DNA of 64,000 bases from Astropecten irregularis (taxonomy: Eukaryota > Echinodermata > Asteroidea > Paxillosida > Astropectinidae): NCBI GenBank assembly GCA_963971285.1, contig OZ020248.1:12896001-12960000 (forward strand). Reading direction: 5' to 3'. The translations under genes were made by a program, and so were the position numbers. The notes beneath the pieces were generated by a model that had not been told where the DNA came from, ran no database searches, and worked only from the letters and a program-made list of their open reading frames with translations. How positions within the stretch are numbered: position 1 is the first letter of the stretch; every line of letters begins with the position of its first letter. This document shows positions 11,155-23,523 of this stretch, piece after piece.

Positions 11155-11532
11155 TGTCCACACTGGACTTTTTTTTTCCGGGGATTTAACCGAGCTCATG
11201 GGTAAATGAAAAATGGGCAAATATTACCGGTGTCCATACTTGGACTTTTGACTTGGGTAATTTAACCGTGCACGCACGTAAGAATTACCGAGCTGACAAT
11301 ACTAGGCTCATGAGGGTAACCGACTTGCACTGTCCGCACTGGACTTTTTCGTCTCGGGTAAAGTGTCTCGGGCATTCTACCCGGGCAAGAGTTGGCCGGT
11401 AGAAATACCAGCGCGGCTCGGGCAAAGTAACTGAGAGGTAGACTTCCTGAGACGTCCGCACTGGACTTAAAATGGGTAAAGTACCCAACGTCTCGGTTAC
11501 TTTGCCAACAAAAAGTCCAGTGCGGACAGGGC
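11155..11532. mobile_element. MITE, AGCCCTGTCC ends, TAA target
   Basis: The ends are AGCCCTGTCCACACTGGAC and GTCCAGTGCGGACAGGGCT, with TAA directly outside both, consistent with a 3-bp duplication of PIF/Harbinger type. The interior repeats GTCCGCACTGGACTT and CTCGGGTAAAGT. A related partial copy is at 33735-34050. No coding capacity is seen. Confidence 0.75.
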
Positions 11533-11539
11533 TTAAAAA

Positions 11540-12590
11540 CAATATCTGTGCATCCCGCTATATATGTTCATTATATCAGTGCCCCACTGTTTATGAAGAG
11601 ATGTTTGAAGCAATAGGCTACCAAAGACAAGACCAGCGTACGGACACTGGACCTGTGGCCCGACAAATGTCCAAGCTCAGGGTGGTATGGAAGGGCCAGC
11701 TAGATTTGAGAGGAGGGGATTACCTCTAACAGCTAGGAGTAGGAGGAGGGGCTTGCCTCCTCCCAACCAGTGGTGAACTGAGGAGCCTACAATACTGTCC
11801 CTCTGCAACAGATTCCATCCATGGGATGCCATCTTCACTGGAAAATGTTACAACATGGTTCACATACAATGTGTGCCACAAAATTACAGCATATTTGACT
11901 TAACTACAGTCGTCAGTATTATCAGGCACGAGAAACAATCTGGGGGAGTCTTACTTCGAACGTCCTGTTCCCATCAGCAATAACAACAACCATTTTTATT
12001 GAAAACCGAACAATAAGAGAGGGCAGGCTCATTTTCAGTTTGCAGTTCACAATAACACACCATATGGGAACAGTATCCATACAATGTTCCCATTCATGAC
12101 CTTGCATACCTATTATACCTATTATATAGCTTCAAGGGAGACATGAGGACAATGAACAAACAGGTACAGGTACAATGTACTTGGCTAATGTAGTCAGGGG
12201 CAGGATGTGGTTAATGTTGGATGGCTCTTCCTAAGTTCCTGTCAATCCTCCTCAGGATGCTGGGCTTCTAATTAAGGGCATCCTAAGAGGACCTATAATT
12301 GCTCCTCCTCCTCTCACAAGTGGGAAATCGCACACTAAAAAACACCTGCAAAACAAAGACTGGAGCCGAGACAACTTGTAAGATTCAGAAAGTGACTTCC
12401 AGTTCATGGCAAAAGATTTACTCAGGCCAGGGTGGGGCGGTGGAGGGAAGCGTCAGACCGTGAAAGCATCAGGAAGGGCAGGTGACTCCCCCGCAGGTCA
12501 CAATCCCTCCCCGCCTTAGCACAATGCCAGCTGTATCATTAATTAAGCAATCATCAAACAACCACAAGGGAAACTGACTGAATTCAAAGT
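11540..12590. other. No feature recognised
   Basis: No supported exons, tandem arrays or clear inverted repeats are visible. Confidence 0.45.
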
Positions 12591-12597
12591 CATTGAA

Positions 12598-12700
12598 AAG
12601 TGAACAAAGAAAAATTGACTGAAGCTGGATTCGATCCGGCGACCTCCTGAATACCGTACAGGCGCTCTACCAACTGAGCCATCCAGCCTTATGTTTGTGG
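12598..12700 (-). repeat. tRNA-derived SINE head (minus strand)
   Basis: The minus strand reads GGCTGGATGGCTCAGTTGG then TAGAGCGCC (A box), a spacer and GGATCGAATCC (B box), then a tail with TTTTTCTTTGTTCAC. The 3' bases do not pair with GGCTGGA as an acceptor stem would, so it is a SINE and not a working tRNA gene. Similar heads occur at 57271-57375 and about 35985-36050. Confidence 0.75.
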
Positions 12701-12839
12701 TGACCCCAATAGTCAATTATCATTGTTCGTTTGGCAGTCAGAATTCATGAAACCACACACACACCGCCATATCCCAAGGATCATTTCAATGATACACGCA
12801 GCAATGCTGCAACAAGGGAACGGTGCATGGGGGATCACT

Positions 12840-12935
12840 CAAAGAGGATACGGTACGGTATTCAGGAGGTCACCGGTTCAAATCCCACTGGACCCACTCC
12901 AGTAAATTTTTCTTTGTTCACTTTTCAACATATTT
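12840..12935 (+). repeat. tRNA-derived SINE tail/B-box (plus strand)
   Basis: GGTATTCAGGAGGTCACCGG and the B box GGTTCAAATCC are followed by GTAAATTTTTCTTTGTTCAC. This is the same tail as the minus-strand head at 12598-12700 in inverted orientation, with the TTTGGCAGTCAG block (12729-12830) between them. Confidence 0.65.
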
Positions 12936-12959
12936 TAAGTGATTGGAGCAATTTGGACT

Positions 12960-15900
12960 AGGGCCTTTTAATAAAAAAAGGAATGTCCAAGAGGAGACTG
13001 AGGTAAATCCAATGCCCACAATCAGTCATTCAATTTATCAGATTGTAGGAGTTAAAGAGTTGGAAAGGGTGGGGTCGGGTTGGGTCAGTGGGAGGAGGAA
13101 AAGTTATTTTTACTATCATATTTTGGTTGCATACCGAAACAGAAATCTTTACAGATTTACTTATAACTCACACCTGGTGTAAAGATGGTGATGGTAGAAT
13201 TTTTTGTTACAAAGACCATAAAACAAAGACTCCACAAAGAAGAAGGGTCATTTAAATCCAGAGCACACACAAATCACTCATTCATTTATCCGATTGAAGT
13301 CGCGCTTTTTTGGTGTGTGTGAATGTGCCTAGCATATGGCTCAGCGTATAGCCTAGGCTTAATCCTCCAATTATATCCACCAAATTACTCAACATTTTCA
13401 CATAGGACTGGGAGCAACCTTGCCCCTAACCGCCTAAATATAGGGCCTACTCTCTGTTGAGGTTGGATTTACTGTCTAACAAACAAATCTAACAAACAGC
13501 ATAGCGACCACAAAAGGTGAGAAATCTAGACACAAAATTCAATATAAATATAGCTTTGCAGCATGAAAGTTGTCCCACCTCGAAAAAAGTGCAAATTTTC
13601 ACAACTACCCATAATTTTGCCATGGTTTGTAAATGTAGGTCAAGGGCTGACGGTTATTGGCAACAATGCTATAGAAATCTTGTAAGCATCAGATTAAATT
13701 ATAGGCTATTAAAAGAGCTTTTTTTTCATTTGGCTGGGTACCAATTGGGTCAAATTTGTGCGGAGTGTTTGGCCTTGAATGGGTTACCAGTTATCCCTGG
13801 ATTGATGCTCAACAGTTCTTGCTAAATAGGCCTATATGATGAACCCAAAGAAAATCTGCCCCAAAACAAGAGAGAGGGAAAGAAAAGATAAAAATTGGAG
13901 AGAATGGCTGGTAACCATGACAAAACATCAGCAAAACAGTAACATGTCACAACCCATTAGGTGATTAAGCTTTTAATACTGCAGCTGGAGTACACCATGG
14001 GTGCCAAGATGGTAAAATGCTATACCTTCCAATGTACACACCTGTACATGTATTCCCCTGTGGACTTTTGCATTAGGTCACTAAAATACAGAACAGTCCC
14101 CTTTCCCTAAAAGTACTCTTAGCAAACCGCAGTGGAACCACACCAGACCCCCCCCCCCTCCCCCTCCATAAAAAAACAACAACATGACTCATACCTGTCA
14201 CCATTATAAGGCCAGGCTCCGCCCTGTTAAGGTCAAGGGTCGCAGAGGCTACCCTGGTCAAATTGTTCAGGAGCCCAAGCTACCCCAGTGAATGGCATTC
14301 AATATTGGTTAAACCATAATAATCCCGGGATTGGAAGGTGCTGAAGCGCGCTGAAGCGGAGACTCTGGGATCTATATTTATGATGGATGCCAACAAACAA
14401 ACAACTGTTGTCCTATTGTTCGCCCAAACTGTTATTAAAACTCTTGATGAAAAGACGCAGATGATCAACTTCATATAAAACCCTGCAGGATAAACCGACT
14501 GAAATTTCTGAAGAAGAAAAAAAAAAGATGAAGAAAAGGATGCTATTTTGAAACTGTTCATAAATTTGTACAAAAGTGCGTGTAACATCTCAGGGAACCT
14601 ATTGTAGCGTGTGCTTTGATTGTGGAGTCGCACTGAGTCATTACACCTATGCTGATAATGCAAAGTTACGTGACAAAAGAAGAGAAGAAATTATTATACA
14701 TCTTTGGCGTCATCGGTCATCCTAGATCCCATGGAAACCAAAATAGCTCACCTTGTAAGCTTAGTACTTCACTGACCACACAATGAGTGGAGATCTGTTT
14801 ACTTGACTTTTTCCATGAAAACGTGGTGACAGGGGGAAACCACTTTAAACCGCAATACAGGAAGTGGTCTTCCAAAAAACTACAGCTATTAATTCAAAGC
14901 ATTGTGATAACAAAAAATCATCACAATAATACAAGAATGGTCTCTGTGCGACCCATTTTTCTCCTCTTTTCCCTGCGCAACCCTTCTGATCCCCCTGGCC
15001 CTAGTAGCTCTTGTTATCCCAAGCATTGTATGCAAATAAAGCCTATTGCACAATCGGTACCCAGTTGCACCATCCATTTGACACAATTTAATTTATTTTT
15101 TGTTCATTTCCTGTTTGTCATATACAGAAACAGCTGGTTTTCATGCAAAGAATTGGCCGGCACCACGCGTTCATTTCACAAGAGAATAAACAGCCCCTCA
15201 AAATCTTTCTCTTATAACTTGTAAAACTCCCAAATTTGCGTAACCAAATAACCATTTCTGTTTACAGAAAGACCGCAACAAGCAGGGGTTGACACCAGGT
15301 GGGAATTCGGTGGAATTCCCCCAGGTAAACAAGAAGCGTGCCGCGGTGATTATCTGAGCACATGGTGCTGGCAGAAAAACCATCCCACAACCTCCAAGTC
15401 AACCCAGTGCATTACCCTGAAGCTTTGCAAGATGAAAGGGTTCATGCTTTTAGACAAAATTCACTGGTACATATTATCATCATCCCATCAGTTTTAATAT
15501 TGGGCCAAGCGCTTGGTTTCCAAAAGTGCATTCTGTTTTGTTTTATCAAGTTCATCTTCAGCTATATTCAAAGATCTCATCAAGAAACACCACATGGCAA
15601 GCTTGATTTTAGTCCCAGGCCTAGTAATCATTTCCTACTCTTCACAAAATGGGGCATCTATTACATGGTCATTCAGAAATCAGGCAACAGAGAGAAAACA
15701 TGCCTGAAAATGAATGAAAATGTATACAAACTGGACTCACAGAAAGTGTTTTGTTCTAAACTAATAACATTTCCTCTACAGGTTGACTGATGGAAAAACA
15801 AGTATGCGAGAGAGCTAGTTCTTGCACAAACTCCACTAAAAATCACAGCAATGTTTATGTACAAATCATAGGGGGTACTACTCTTTATTTCTTGTAGCAT

Positions 15901-16690
15901 TGTGCTCATGAAAAACATAAAAAATAGCTCAAACGTGTACACACAGGCCTTGACTGCATGGAAGTAATCATGAGTATGAATTTGGAAGTCACCAAAATCA
16001 GTAAATACTGTTTGCAGTAGAAAAGAACCTTTTCTTTGTTAAGCCATATCAGCTGATTAAGTAATTAATAAATAAATTTGAGTAAGAAGCTTTCTTGTAA
16101 ATTCATTGTTTTGTTTGTGTAAAGTTAATAACTGGGTGTTGATGTTGCAATGGTACTTAAACGATAAAAAACACAATATTGTTAGGAAGTAGAGTTCTGA
16201 CTGAGCCCATAGTCATTTCAGGTCAAAAGAGGGCTCACTACCAAAACAACAGAGCTAGAGGCACAAGTACAGGAATAAAGTTGATTTGTCGACTTTTCCC
16301 AACTAACGTAAAAACAAATAACTGGAACTCAGATGAAAGATGTTTTCACAGCGAGCATTCGAGAATATCTCAATTAAATCTCTACATGGTTAAATTCCTA
16401 AGTGTGACACTAAAGTGTTTTATGAAAGAGGTCTGGAACCTAGCCTAGATCGTTGGTCAGTTCTTAGAGGTAACTCAGCAATTGAAATACAAGGAATGGG
16501 AAATGTACAGGAGGGCCACAGAGATGCTGGCATAGATGCGTCTAAGGAAATGTGTGGTGGCTTATGTATCTGAAAGGTAATTAATGATGGCGCTGTTCAT
16601 CCTTAACAAGACTGTGCATAAAATTGACCTGTACTCACTTAAAGGAATTTAAATTGATGGAAAAAACAATTGTGACTATTGAGTAAAGGG
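12960..16690. other. No gene recognised; scattered relics
   Basis: A degraded piece of the TTAA MITE family lies near 13130-13200 (AAACAGAAATCTTTACAG, GATGGTGATGGTAGAA). A C-run lies at about 14148-14165. GGGAATTC (15301-15308) and GAATTCCC (15313-15320) form a small hairpin. The longest open frames (up to about 145 codons) look random in composition and resemble no family I know. Confidence 0.45.
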
Positions 16691-16694
16691 TTAA

Positions 16695-17052
16695 AGGTAG
16701 TATCATACTTTGGTAAGACACCAAAACAGAAATCTTCACACATTTACGTAGAACTTACAGGGTATGAAGATGGTGGTGGTAGAAACATACCGTTAAAGTT
16801 TTTCCACCTGAAATGGTGTATTTATCCAGAAATTGGTGAAACAACGACCGAAAATCTTTTTGATCTTTAAAAGATCAAAAATAAAAGAAAAAAGACTTAA
16901 AGAATTATTGTGGTTGTTTTTCCCTGTTTTCTCAAAAAGTGGGCACCGTATGGGACTAAAAATTTTCACAGATGACTGTTACTGTATCTGTCTTGATATT
17001 TTTGCCCATGAACCTGTATTTCTTTGATAAAAACTAAAGTATGATACTACCT
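16695..17052. mobile_element. MITE, TTAA family, 358 bp, intact
   Basis: TTAA occurs at 16691-16694 and 17053-17056. The ends AGGTAGTATCATACTTTGG and AAGTATGATACTACCT are near-perfect inverted copies. GATCTTTAAAAGATC sits near the centre as a palindrome. This is the best-preserved member in the window. Confidence 0.85.
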
Positions 17053-17059
17053 TTAAAGA

Positions 17060-18400
17060 GCATTTCAGAAGATGGTCCGAGACACAGACCAGAAGAGAGA
17101 GATTAGGAATCCCAGTCAAACTCCTTGCATGGCTTCAAGTTCAAGGAAGATAGAACAGGACACAAGATTATCACTAAATCAAGTTTGTTCAAAGCTCATT
17201 CTATCACTGAATTTTGCAAACTTCACAAAGGCCATGCCAACGAAAAGTACAGACGCGTTCGTGTACATTAGTCAACACTGGTTAGTCTGGTACCCAGCTA
17301 AAATTGCAGTAAAGTTACTCACCTAATTACGACTCTTAAAGCTGGGCTCCAACGATTTCAAAAAATAAGATGTTCACGTAAAATTTTGTTCACCTAGCTC
17401 CAATTAAGGTAAACATATCATTAACCCTCACTTTTTGAAGTTTCTTGATGTGAATTTTAAGCCACCTTTTACCGTTCCACATTCGCCAAGAATGATAAAT
17501 TTTCTCTCGACTTTGCCCGTTTTTGGTTCATTTACATATAATGAATATTCATGTTTTCGTGAAGTTGGTTACGTAGAAGAGGGGATTCGCTTTCCTTATG
17601 AATATTTATACACAGTGTGTTGCATATTACATACCCACACGCGATACATGCACTCCAATCATTTCGAAAGTAAAATGGTTGAAAATGATACATATGGCGA
17701 CCGTCCTTGGTAGGAATACAGCATCGATGAAATGTCAATGTACCAATCGGATATTAATGATCATTCGGGCAGTGATTCGGACAGTTTTGACATACAGAAA
17801 CCGCATGTACAGAAAACTCACTGGAAATCCCATACAACTCCCGCGCACCGAGGGGATTCGTTCGTGGACCGTATCCCCTCGACTACGTCACACATTGACA
17901 TGAATTTAAATAGCGCCACCCACGGCCAGTTGGGGTAAATAGTCCCAAGAATTGACAATAACTATCAAATTCTATTTCCAATATTACTAAATAATGAAAA
18001 AACAACAGCCCCGTTGTATATTATGAGAAGGTTCTTATATGTCTTATAAACGAGGATTTGTATTTGTTTCATTTTTTTACAAATCGTTATTCTCCATCTT
18101 TAATCTTTTGGGTCTGGGTACGAGACTATCTAGATTGAGTAGAGTAAATGTACACGAAAGGCTACTGCGAAAAAAACTCAACAAGGGTTAGTGATATAGT
18201 GTGCTTTAGTCCACAAGGATAATTTTGAAACCCCATAATTTCCCTAAAAAATAAAAGCCCTGCCTTCTTTCCACAAATTTAACCTCGCTAATACTAGTAC
18301 ATGTAATAGTGAAGAGGGAAATCACAACTGGTCAACATATTTAGTTTATCGTGTTGAAGCCATGTCTGTACCCACCCCGCTCAACAAGCATTATTGTTGG
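17060..18400. other. No feature recognised
   Basis: No coding or repeat structure could be supported. Open frames of 60-100 codons at 17435-17938 overlap in several frames and have no recognisable domain. Confidence 0.45.
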
Positions 18401-18411
18401 GCCCTAAAACC

Positions 18412-20384
18412 TAGTTGCGATGATCGTAACCCTAGGTCTGACCAGGGACTGGGACCTTAGGGTTACGACAAAACTTGTTTAAAAAAATGGGTACGACCTT
18501 TTTGGCCAACTCCTGAAGTACGTTTCCACTTAGTTTTCCACTTTCCAAAATCCAAACACAAAATCTGACTACATGGATCTGATCGGTACTTATCAATGAG
18601 TCATATAAAACCACTTTGAATATCGAAAGATCATTTTCTGCAGAAAAATTACCAAAAACTTACCCGAAGGTGTCGAGATTCCCTCCGTTGCCGTCAGTCG
18701 GCCATTTTGAATAGTGCGCAGTGCCAACTCGACCAAATTACGTCATGCGCAATGCCGTTTTGGGCTGTTCCACCTTTCAAACTCAAACTCGCAGCCCTAT
18801 GGAGGGCTCGTATCACGTGCGTTGTACAGTGCTATACACGGCATATCGCATACAGTGTGTGAGATTATTGAATCAGTGACCAGACCCGTGCGCCGAAACT
18901 GCCGATTAAGTTTATTTTCCGCCGCTCTTCTGATATGACAGGTGAAGAAAAACGTGTACGGCGTGATTTGTTTCCGACAACCAACACAGGCCGACATCGA
19001 ACACATGCGAAATCTAAATAAAAATAAAAATATTCTGATCGACCGTCTAAAGTACCGTAAATCGTCGGCTGATCAGCTTATTAATCTTACTTGAATTTCA
19101 ATTTCAGTATTCAATATTTTGTTCAATTGGCCAAGTAGAAACACTCTTTTCATAATTATACTGAATCTAAATTTTTTTTCGTGAAATCCTTCCGAAACCG
19201 ACCGACGATCGCATTAAAAAATTAAGACGTACAAACATTGCCCACACCGCAGAGAAAGACAGCCTGGTATCCGCGTGCGTAATAGCCACAGTTTCAAAGC
19301 AAACGTGCACCAGCGAAAGTCTCAATCAGTACGTTACACACGTGCCGTGTGCTTGAAATGAAGTGTATTGCGCTCGGTCGGAAGGCCTACCTTTTTGGAT
19401 CGCGGCCGGCGTCGCTCCACCTTTACGGTCGGTGGCTCACGGCCGGCCGGCTCGGTACAGATTTCACCGTGGGCTTGAAATGTTGCGCTCGGTCGGCACC
19501 TTTTTGGATCGCGGCCGGGTTCGTTACCGTATACGGCTCGGTACAGAACTACAGATTTGCAGTAAGAAATTGTGGTTTTTCCGCGATCCGCAGTGGAATA
19601 TTCCGGTGATATTTTTACTAATATGTCCTCACTGTCCTACCGGGTATGATAATTTTTTGTGTAATTGATGACCGGATATATTTTTCAGTCCAGCGTTAAT
19701 TCCGACCACTGCGCGATCTGTGATGAGGTGGATGACCTTTTTATTCTGTTTGATCATGGATTGGGTCGGCACCGAGTTTGTGACCTGCTAACATATTTTG
19801 TCTGTTTGTGAGACCATTCATAAAGGAAATCATTTGATAATCTTAGCAATTTCCTTTAGTTCATGATGAAAGATTTGAATTATCAGCGGCAGCTTGACAT
19901 GGGCAAACAATGCGGACTTCATACTGTATACGATATGCGTGTACACGGTATATCATGCACAGCGCACGTGTTATTCTGGGAACACCCTCCATAGGGCTGC
20001 GAGTTTGAGTTTGAAAGGTGGAACAGCCAAAACGGCATTGCGCATGACGTAATTTGGTCGAGATGGCACTGCGCACTATTCAAAATGGCCGACTGACGGC
20101 AAACGGAGGGAATCTCGACACCTTCGGTAAGTTTTTGGTAATTTTTTCTGCAGAAAATGATCTTTCGATATTCAAAGTGGTTTTATATGACTCATTGATA
20201 AGTACCGATCAGATCCATGTAGTCAGATTTTGTGTTTGGATTATGGAAAGTGGAAAACTAAGTGGAAACGTACTTCAGGAGTTGGCCAAAAAGGTCGTAC
20301 CCATTTTTTTTAACAAGTTTTGTCGTAACCCTAAGGTCCCAGTCCCTGGTCAGACCTAGGGTCCGGTTACGATCATCGCAACTA
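18412..20384. mobile_element. 1.97 kb element with ~450 bp TIRs and 9-bp TSD (MULE/Foldback-like)
   Basis: The left arm (18412-~18860) and right arm (~19930-20384) are highly similar inverted copies, starting TAGTTGCGATGATCG and ending CGATCATCGCAACTA. A perfect 9-bp direct duplication, CCTAAAACC, lies just outside (18403-18411 and 20385-20393). Nine-base duplications with long TIRs are known for Mutator-like elements and for Drosophila Foldback elements. The ~1.07 kb interior has no transposase. It contains a local direct repeat (GCGCTCGGTCGG and TTTTTGGATCGCGGCCGG at about 19368-19410 and 19485-19520). The element is therefore non-autonomous. Confidence 0.85.
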
Positions 20385-20399
20385 CCTAAAACCAACCTG

Positions 20400-21020
20400 T
20401 AAAATCTCTCCAAGCCAGTGCAAGTCTGATCCTTCCTCCATGGTCTGATGTACAAGAAGTTCCACGAGTGCTAATTGCTTGAGTAGATTTCAAATTCCTT
20501 TGGTCGAACTGTGACAAGATCGAACAAAAAATGACAAATTCCTGTCTTCACAGGGGCTGCCATGTTGTTGGTGCTTCCTCCACAGTGTTTATGTTTGCAG
20601 CGCCCTCTATTGTTGTTCTTGCTCGACCTGTGAAAATAGTAATAAATTGTTTCAATTGAGCAAAAAGGCAGTTGTTCAAATCTTTTGGAAGAGATTTCAT
20701 ATTAAGTTCCTTCAATTATTTTTTTCTTTCTATTCTGTGTGTAGATTTGAATTAATTTTGAGAAAGATCAACAGAGAGCGCTAATTAAAATTCATTTTAA
20801 AATAATAAATCATTGAATGAAGCTCGACAAAAAACAGGTCTTTTTTTTGTGTAGTGTCTGAGCTAGGCACGTGGTGCGCGCGCGCACGTGGCACCAAATA
20901 AAACCTTTTTGAATTTTTTCTAAGTTACAGAGGGCGCTCTTATTTTTAAATTTCCCCGCCTTTGTTTCAAGGCCAACAGAGGGCGCTCGACATTGTATCC
21001 CATTTTGTCCTTGCATTCAT
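20400..21020. other. H1 distal flank with GAGGGCGCT-type motifs
   Basis: GCGCCCTCTATTG (about 20599), GAGAGCGCT (about 20774), AGAGGGCGCTC (about 20930) and AGAGGGCGCTCG (about 20975) are copies of one short motif in both orientations. CACGTGGTGCGCGCGCGCACGTGG at about 20867-20890 is a near-palindrome. No coding support is seen. Confidence 0.45.
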
Positions 21021-21029
21021 TGAACTACA

Positions 21030-21890
21030 TGTAGCTGTGTTTTGTTTCACAAACTTTTTGAAAAGAAAACGAATACATTTAACAGCAGAATTGTTCCGTT
21101 ATATTTTATTAGAGGTTCTTTTGTTTGGCTTACATTGATTTAAGTAACACTGATTGTTTTTGTTAAATCAAAATATTGAATATCAATAGGCCCTACTGCA
21201 ATTAATTTAAATGTTGCAAGTGACTGAATAATTTTATACAAATAGATAAGAGAAATGATGTGTTTACAAGAAAAGAAGCAAAATGTACACATGGCATCAA
21301 TAACTACACACGTGGTACGGTGTCGTGAAATCATCAAGAGATAATTTATTTGAACTTGACAGTCTGCATGTGGAGCACACCGTCCATACAGCGCGCGCAT
21401 AAACCTGTTCGTCTAGCCATCATGGTCTGGCCTACGATGCGTGGCCGCCTAAGTGTTATTCATATTTTTTTTAAATCATGATATTCACCACCTTTTCCGT
21501 GTGCCACATGACGATGCTTAAGTTGGCAATGACAGTCAAGATGCCATATTTTCATTCTATGCCGAAATTATTCGTTTTCAATGCAGGATGAAAAAGATTT
21601 GAGACATCCTACACAACACCGACGTCACAATTTCAAATAAATGTTTTACTTTTTGTCCGAAATCGGCCATCCCGAGCGCGAAATCTGAAGTTTAAGCTGT
21701 ATAATTGGGAAGGGTATTACCTACCGCAAAAAATGTTACCGATTTTGTCGAAGAAAATGACCGTTTTACTTCGTTAATTGCCAGGTTTTGATTGATGAAA
21801 GCACAGAAACATCATTTTCCTGGCTCGTGAAATTACTGCAACCTCTTTTGCACCCCACATAATTTGGTGGTTTCTCGTACGTACGCAAAG
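21030..21890. other. H1 upstream region
   Basis: I saw no gene. An ATTGG (reverse CCAAT) lies at 21704-21708, about 190 bases upstream of the TATA-like box; this could be a promoter element or chance. Confidence 0.35.
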
Positions 21891-21894
21891 CCAG

Positions 21895-21902
21895 TATATA
21901 AT
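21895..21902 (+). promoter_or_regulatory. TATA-like box of histone H1
   Basis: TATATAAT lies 120 bases upstream of the H1 ATG. TATA promoters are usual for histone genes. The transcription start is inferred to be near 21930. Confidence 0.45.
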
Positions 21903-22022
21903 GTTTCGAGCGTGTAGTTCGTGTCAAAACATAGGCAACTTGGTCTGTAGTTGCCGTTTCCTTCATATCTGTTAAATCAAACGGGTTTTTCCTACCTGAA
22001 ATCAAGGCATATTTGACCAAAA

Positions 22023-22655
22023 ATGGCGGACGATGATAACAATCCTGCACAGGAGGCTGCTGATGCTGGTGCAGACGGCAAGGCGAAGAACAAGAGGAAG
22101 AGAAAGAGCTCCACTAGCATCGGTGCGACGCCGAAACCCAAAATCAAGGATATGGTGGAGGAAGCCATCAGCTTGACGCAAGATGGGCGTAACGGCAGCT
22201 CCTTGCAGGCCATCAAGAAGTTCCTGTCCACCAACTACGGCCTGGACAAGCCCACGTACATTCGCAACGCCATCAAGAGGGGCGTCAAGTCCGGCGAGTT
22301 CGTCCAGCTAAAGGGGGTAGGGGCCAGCGGCTCCTTCAAGCTCGGCTCAGTTGCCACTACGAAGCCGGCAGAGAAGACCAACCGGCAGAAGGACTCGGAC
22401 AAGGTGAGGCAGGCCAAGGAGAATAAGTCTGTCCTGGAGGCCAAACGCATCGCCAAGAACGCCAAGAAGGCCCGCAAGGAGAGGGAAGCCAAGCGTATCG
22501 AGGGAAGCCAGGCCAAGAAGCTCAAGGCTAAGCCGGCCAAGCCTGCTAAGTCTCCGAAGAAGAAGGCCAAGGCCCACAAGAAGGTGGAGAAGAAGAAAGT
22601 AGCCAAGAACTTGAAGAAGTCCACAAAGAAGGCCAAGAAGGGATCTAAGAAGTGA
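22023..22655 (+). CDS. Linker histone H1, intronless
   Basis: A single open frame of 210 residues encodes a linker histone, which binds nucleosome dyad and linker DNA in the nucleus and compacts chromatin. The N-terminal tail (1-37) is acidic then basic (KNKRKRKSS). The winged-helix GH1 domain covers about residues 38-110, with the family signatures NGSSLQAIKKF, YIRNAIKRGV and GVGASGSFKLG. The tail (111-210) is lysine-rich, with one SPKK site at about 177 and a charged stretch with interspersed E, D and R (KNAKKARKEREAKRIEG). The start ATG has a good context (AAAATGG) and no intron is needed. No 3' histone stem-loop is visible after the stop, so the mRNA is probably polyadenylated, as for replacement-type H1. 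The coding DNA is clearly GC-richer than its flanks. The gene converges with SGSM3. The exact H1 subtype is uncertain. Confidence 0.95.
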   Translation: MADDDNNPAQEAADAGADGKAKNKRKRKSSTSIGATPKPKIKDMVEEAISLTQDGRNGSSLQAIKKFLSTNYGLDKPTYIRNAIKRGVKSGEFVQLKGVGASGSFKLGSVATTKPAEKTNRQKDSDKVRQAKENKSVLEAKRIAKNAKKARKEREAKRIEGSQAKKLKAKPAKPAKSPKKKAKAHKKVEKKKVAKNLKKSTKKAKKGSKK

Positions 22656-23393
22656 CTCACCTGAATTGCAGGAACATTGATGGGCTGGAGATGTTAGACA
22701 ACTCAGTGCTTGAAGTTTCTTCTGTATGACAAAACAGTGGACTGTTGACACGTACAGCAGCTCATTGTTGTTGGGTGATGACAGCTATAAATCTTCTGAG
22801 ATTGCATGGGACATCGACATAACACACAATCATGGACCAAAAACTATAACAAGGGGTGGTAGGCCCAGCTGCCCAACACTGGTTAGATTCCAGTTGCAAT
22901 TTGGCCCTACTTATGGCCCCATGTTCAGTTCTTCATCAGCCTTTTTACTATTTCTAATGACCTAGAAAGCTCGACTAAAATTTTATTTGAATGATTTTTA
23001 AATTTCATTTGAAGTTGAACAAAAACTGAAGATCTGAACATTTCATTTGCTTGTGTTTTAAATTTGCAACAAATCATAAAAAAGCAAAGTTCACTCTTTG
23101 ATGAAATAATCACAATATGACAATATTTTAGCCAAATTTGTTTTGTACAATGTGTCAAGTTTTATTTTGCCACTGCTGAAGTATTCATATTTTGAAATAA
23201 CTTATGTTTCAAAGCGGTTTGCCACACTGTATTGTACACAGACGATGAGTTATTAACTCTAAAACATCCTACAAGAAGAACAAAAATGTTGAGCGTGGAC
23301 TTAAACAAAACCGCCATTCGGTGATAATGTATATAACCTAAATATTATTTGCTAAGGAAAGAAAAAATATAGAGATATATTTACCAAACTGCT

Positions 23394-23399
23394 ATTAAA
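23394..23399 (+). terminator. Possible polyadenylation signal for H1
   Basis: ATTAAA lies about 740 bases past the H1 stop and is the first plausible signal I found on this strand. No canonical stem-loop precedes it. The use of this site is inferred. Confidence 0.3.
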
Positions 23400-23406
23400 G
23401 CTGTTT

Positions 23407-23523
23407 TAGGGACTGTTAGTTTTGCACACGAGATCCGTGATCTACAGATCCATGTCCCATGTTGGATACGCTTAAATGGGATCCGGATCAGCAGGATCAC
23501 AGATCTTGTGTGTGAAACAAACA
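23407..23523. mobile_element. Short MITE, CAAACAGGCCC ends
   Basis: The right end GAAACAAACAGGCCC is intact, and the left end (GGGACTGTTAGTTTTGC) is diverged. Internal GATCC motifs are shared with 53146-53286 and 62389-62501, which have clear ends GGGCCTGTTTGTTTC and AACAAACAGGCCC. Confidence 0.55.

Noticed and set aside
12627-12690. Possible tRNA gene
   Set aside because: A and B boxes are present but the acceptor stem does not pair and the 3' end runs into a SINE tail shared with other copies.
22235-22751. Minus-strand frames opposite histone H1
   Set aside because: They are shadows of a GC-biased, lysine-rich gene; the plus strand encodes a clear GH1 domain.
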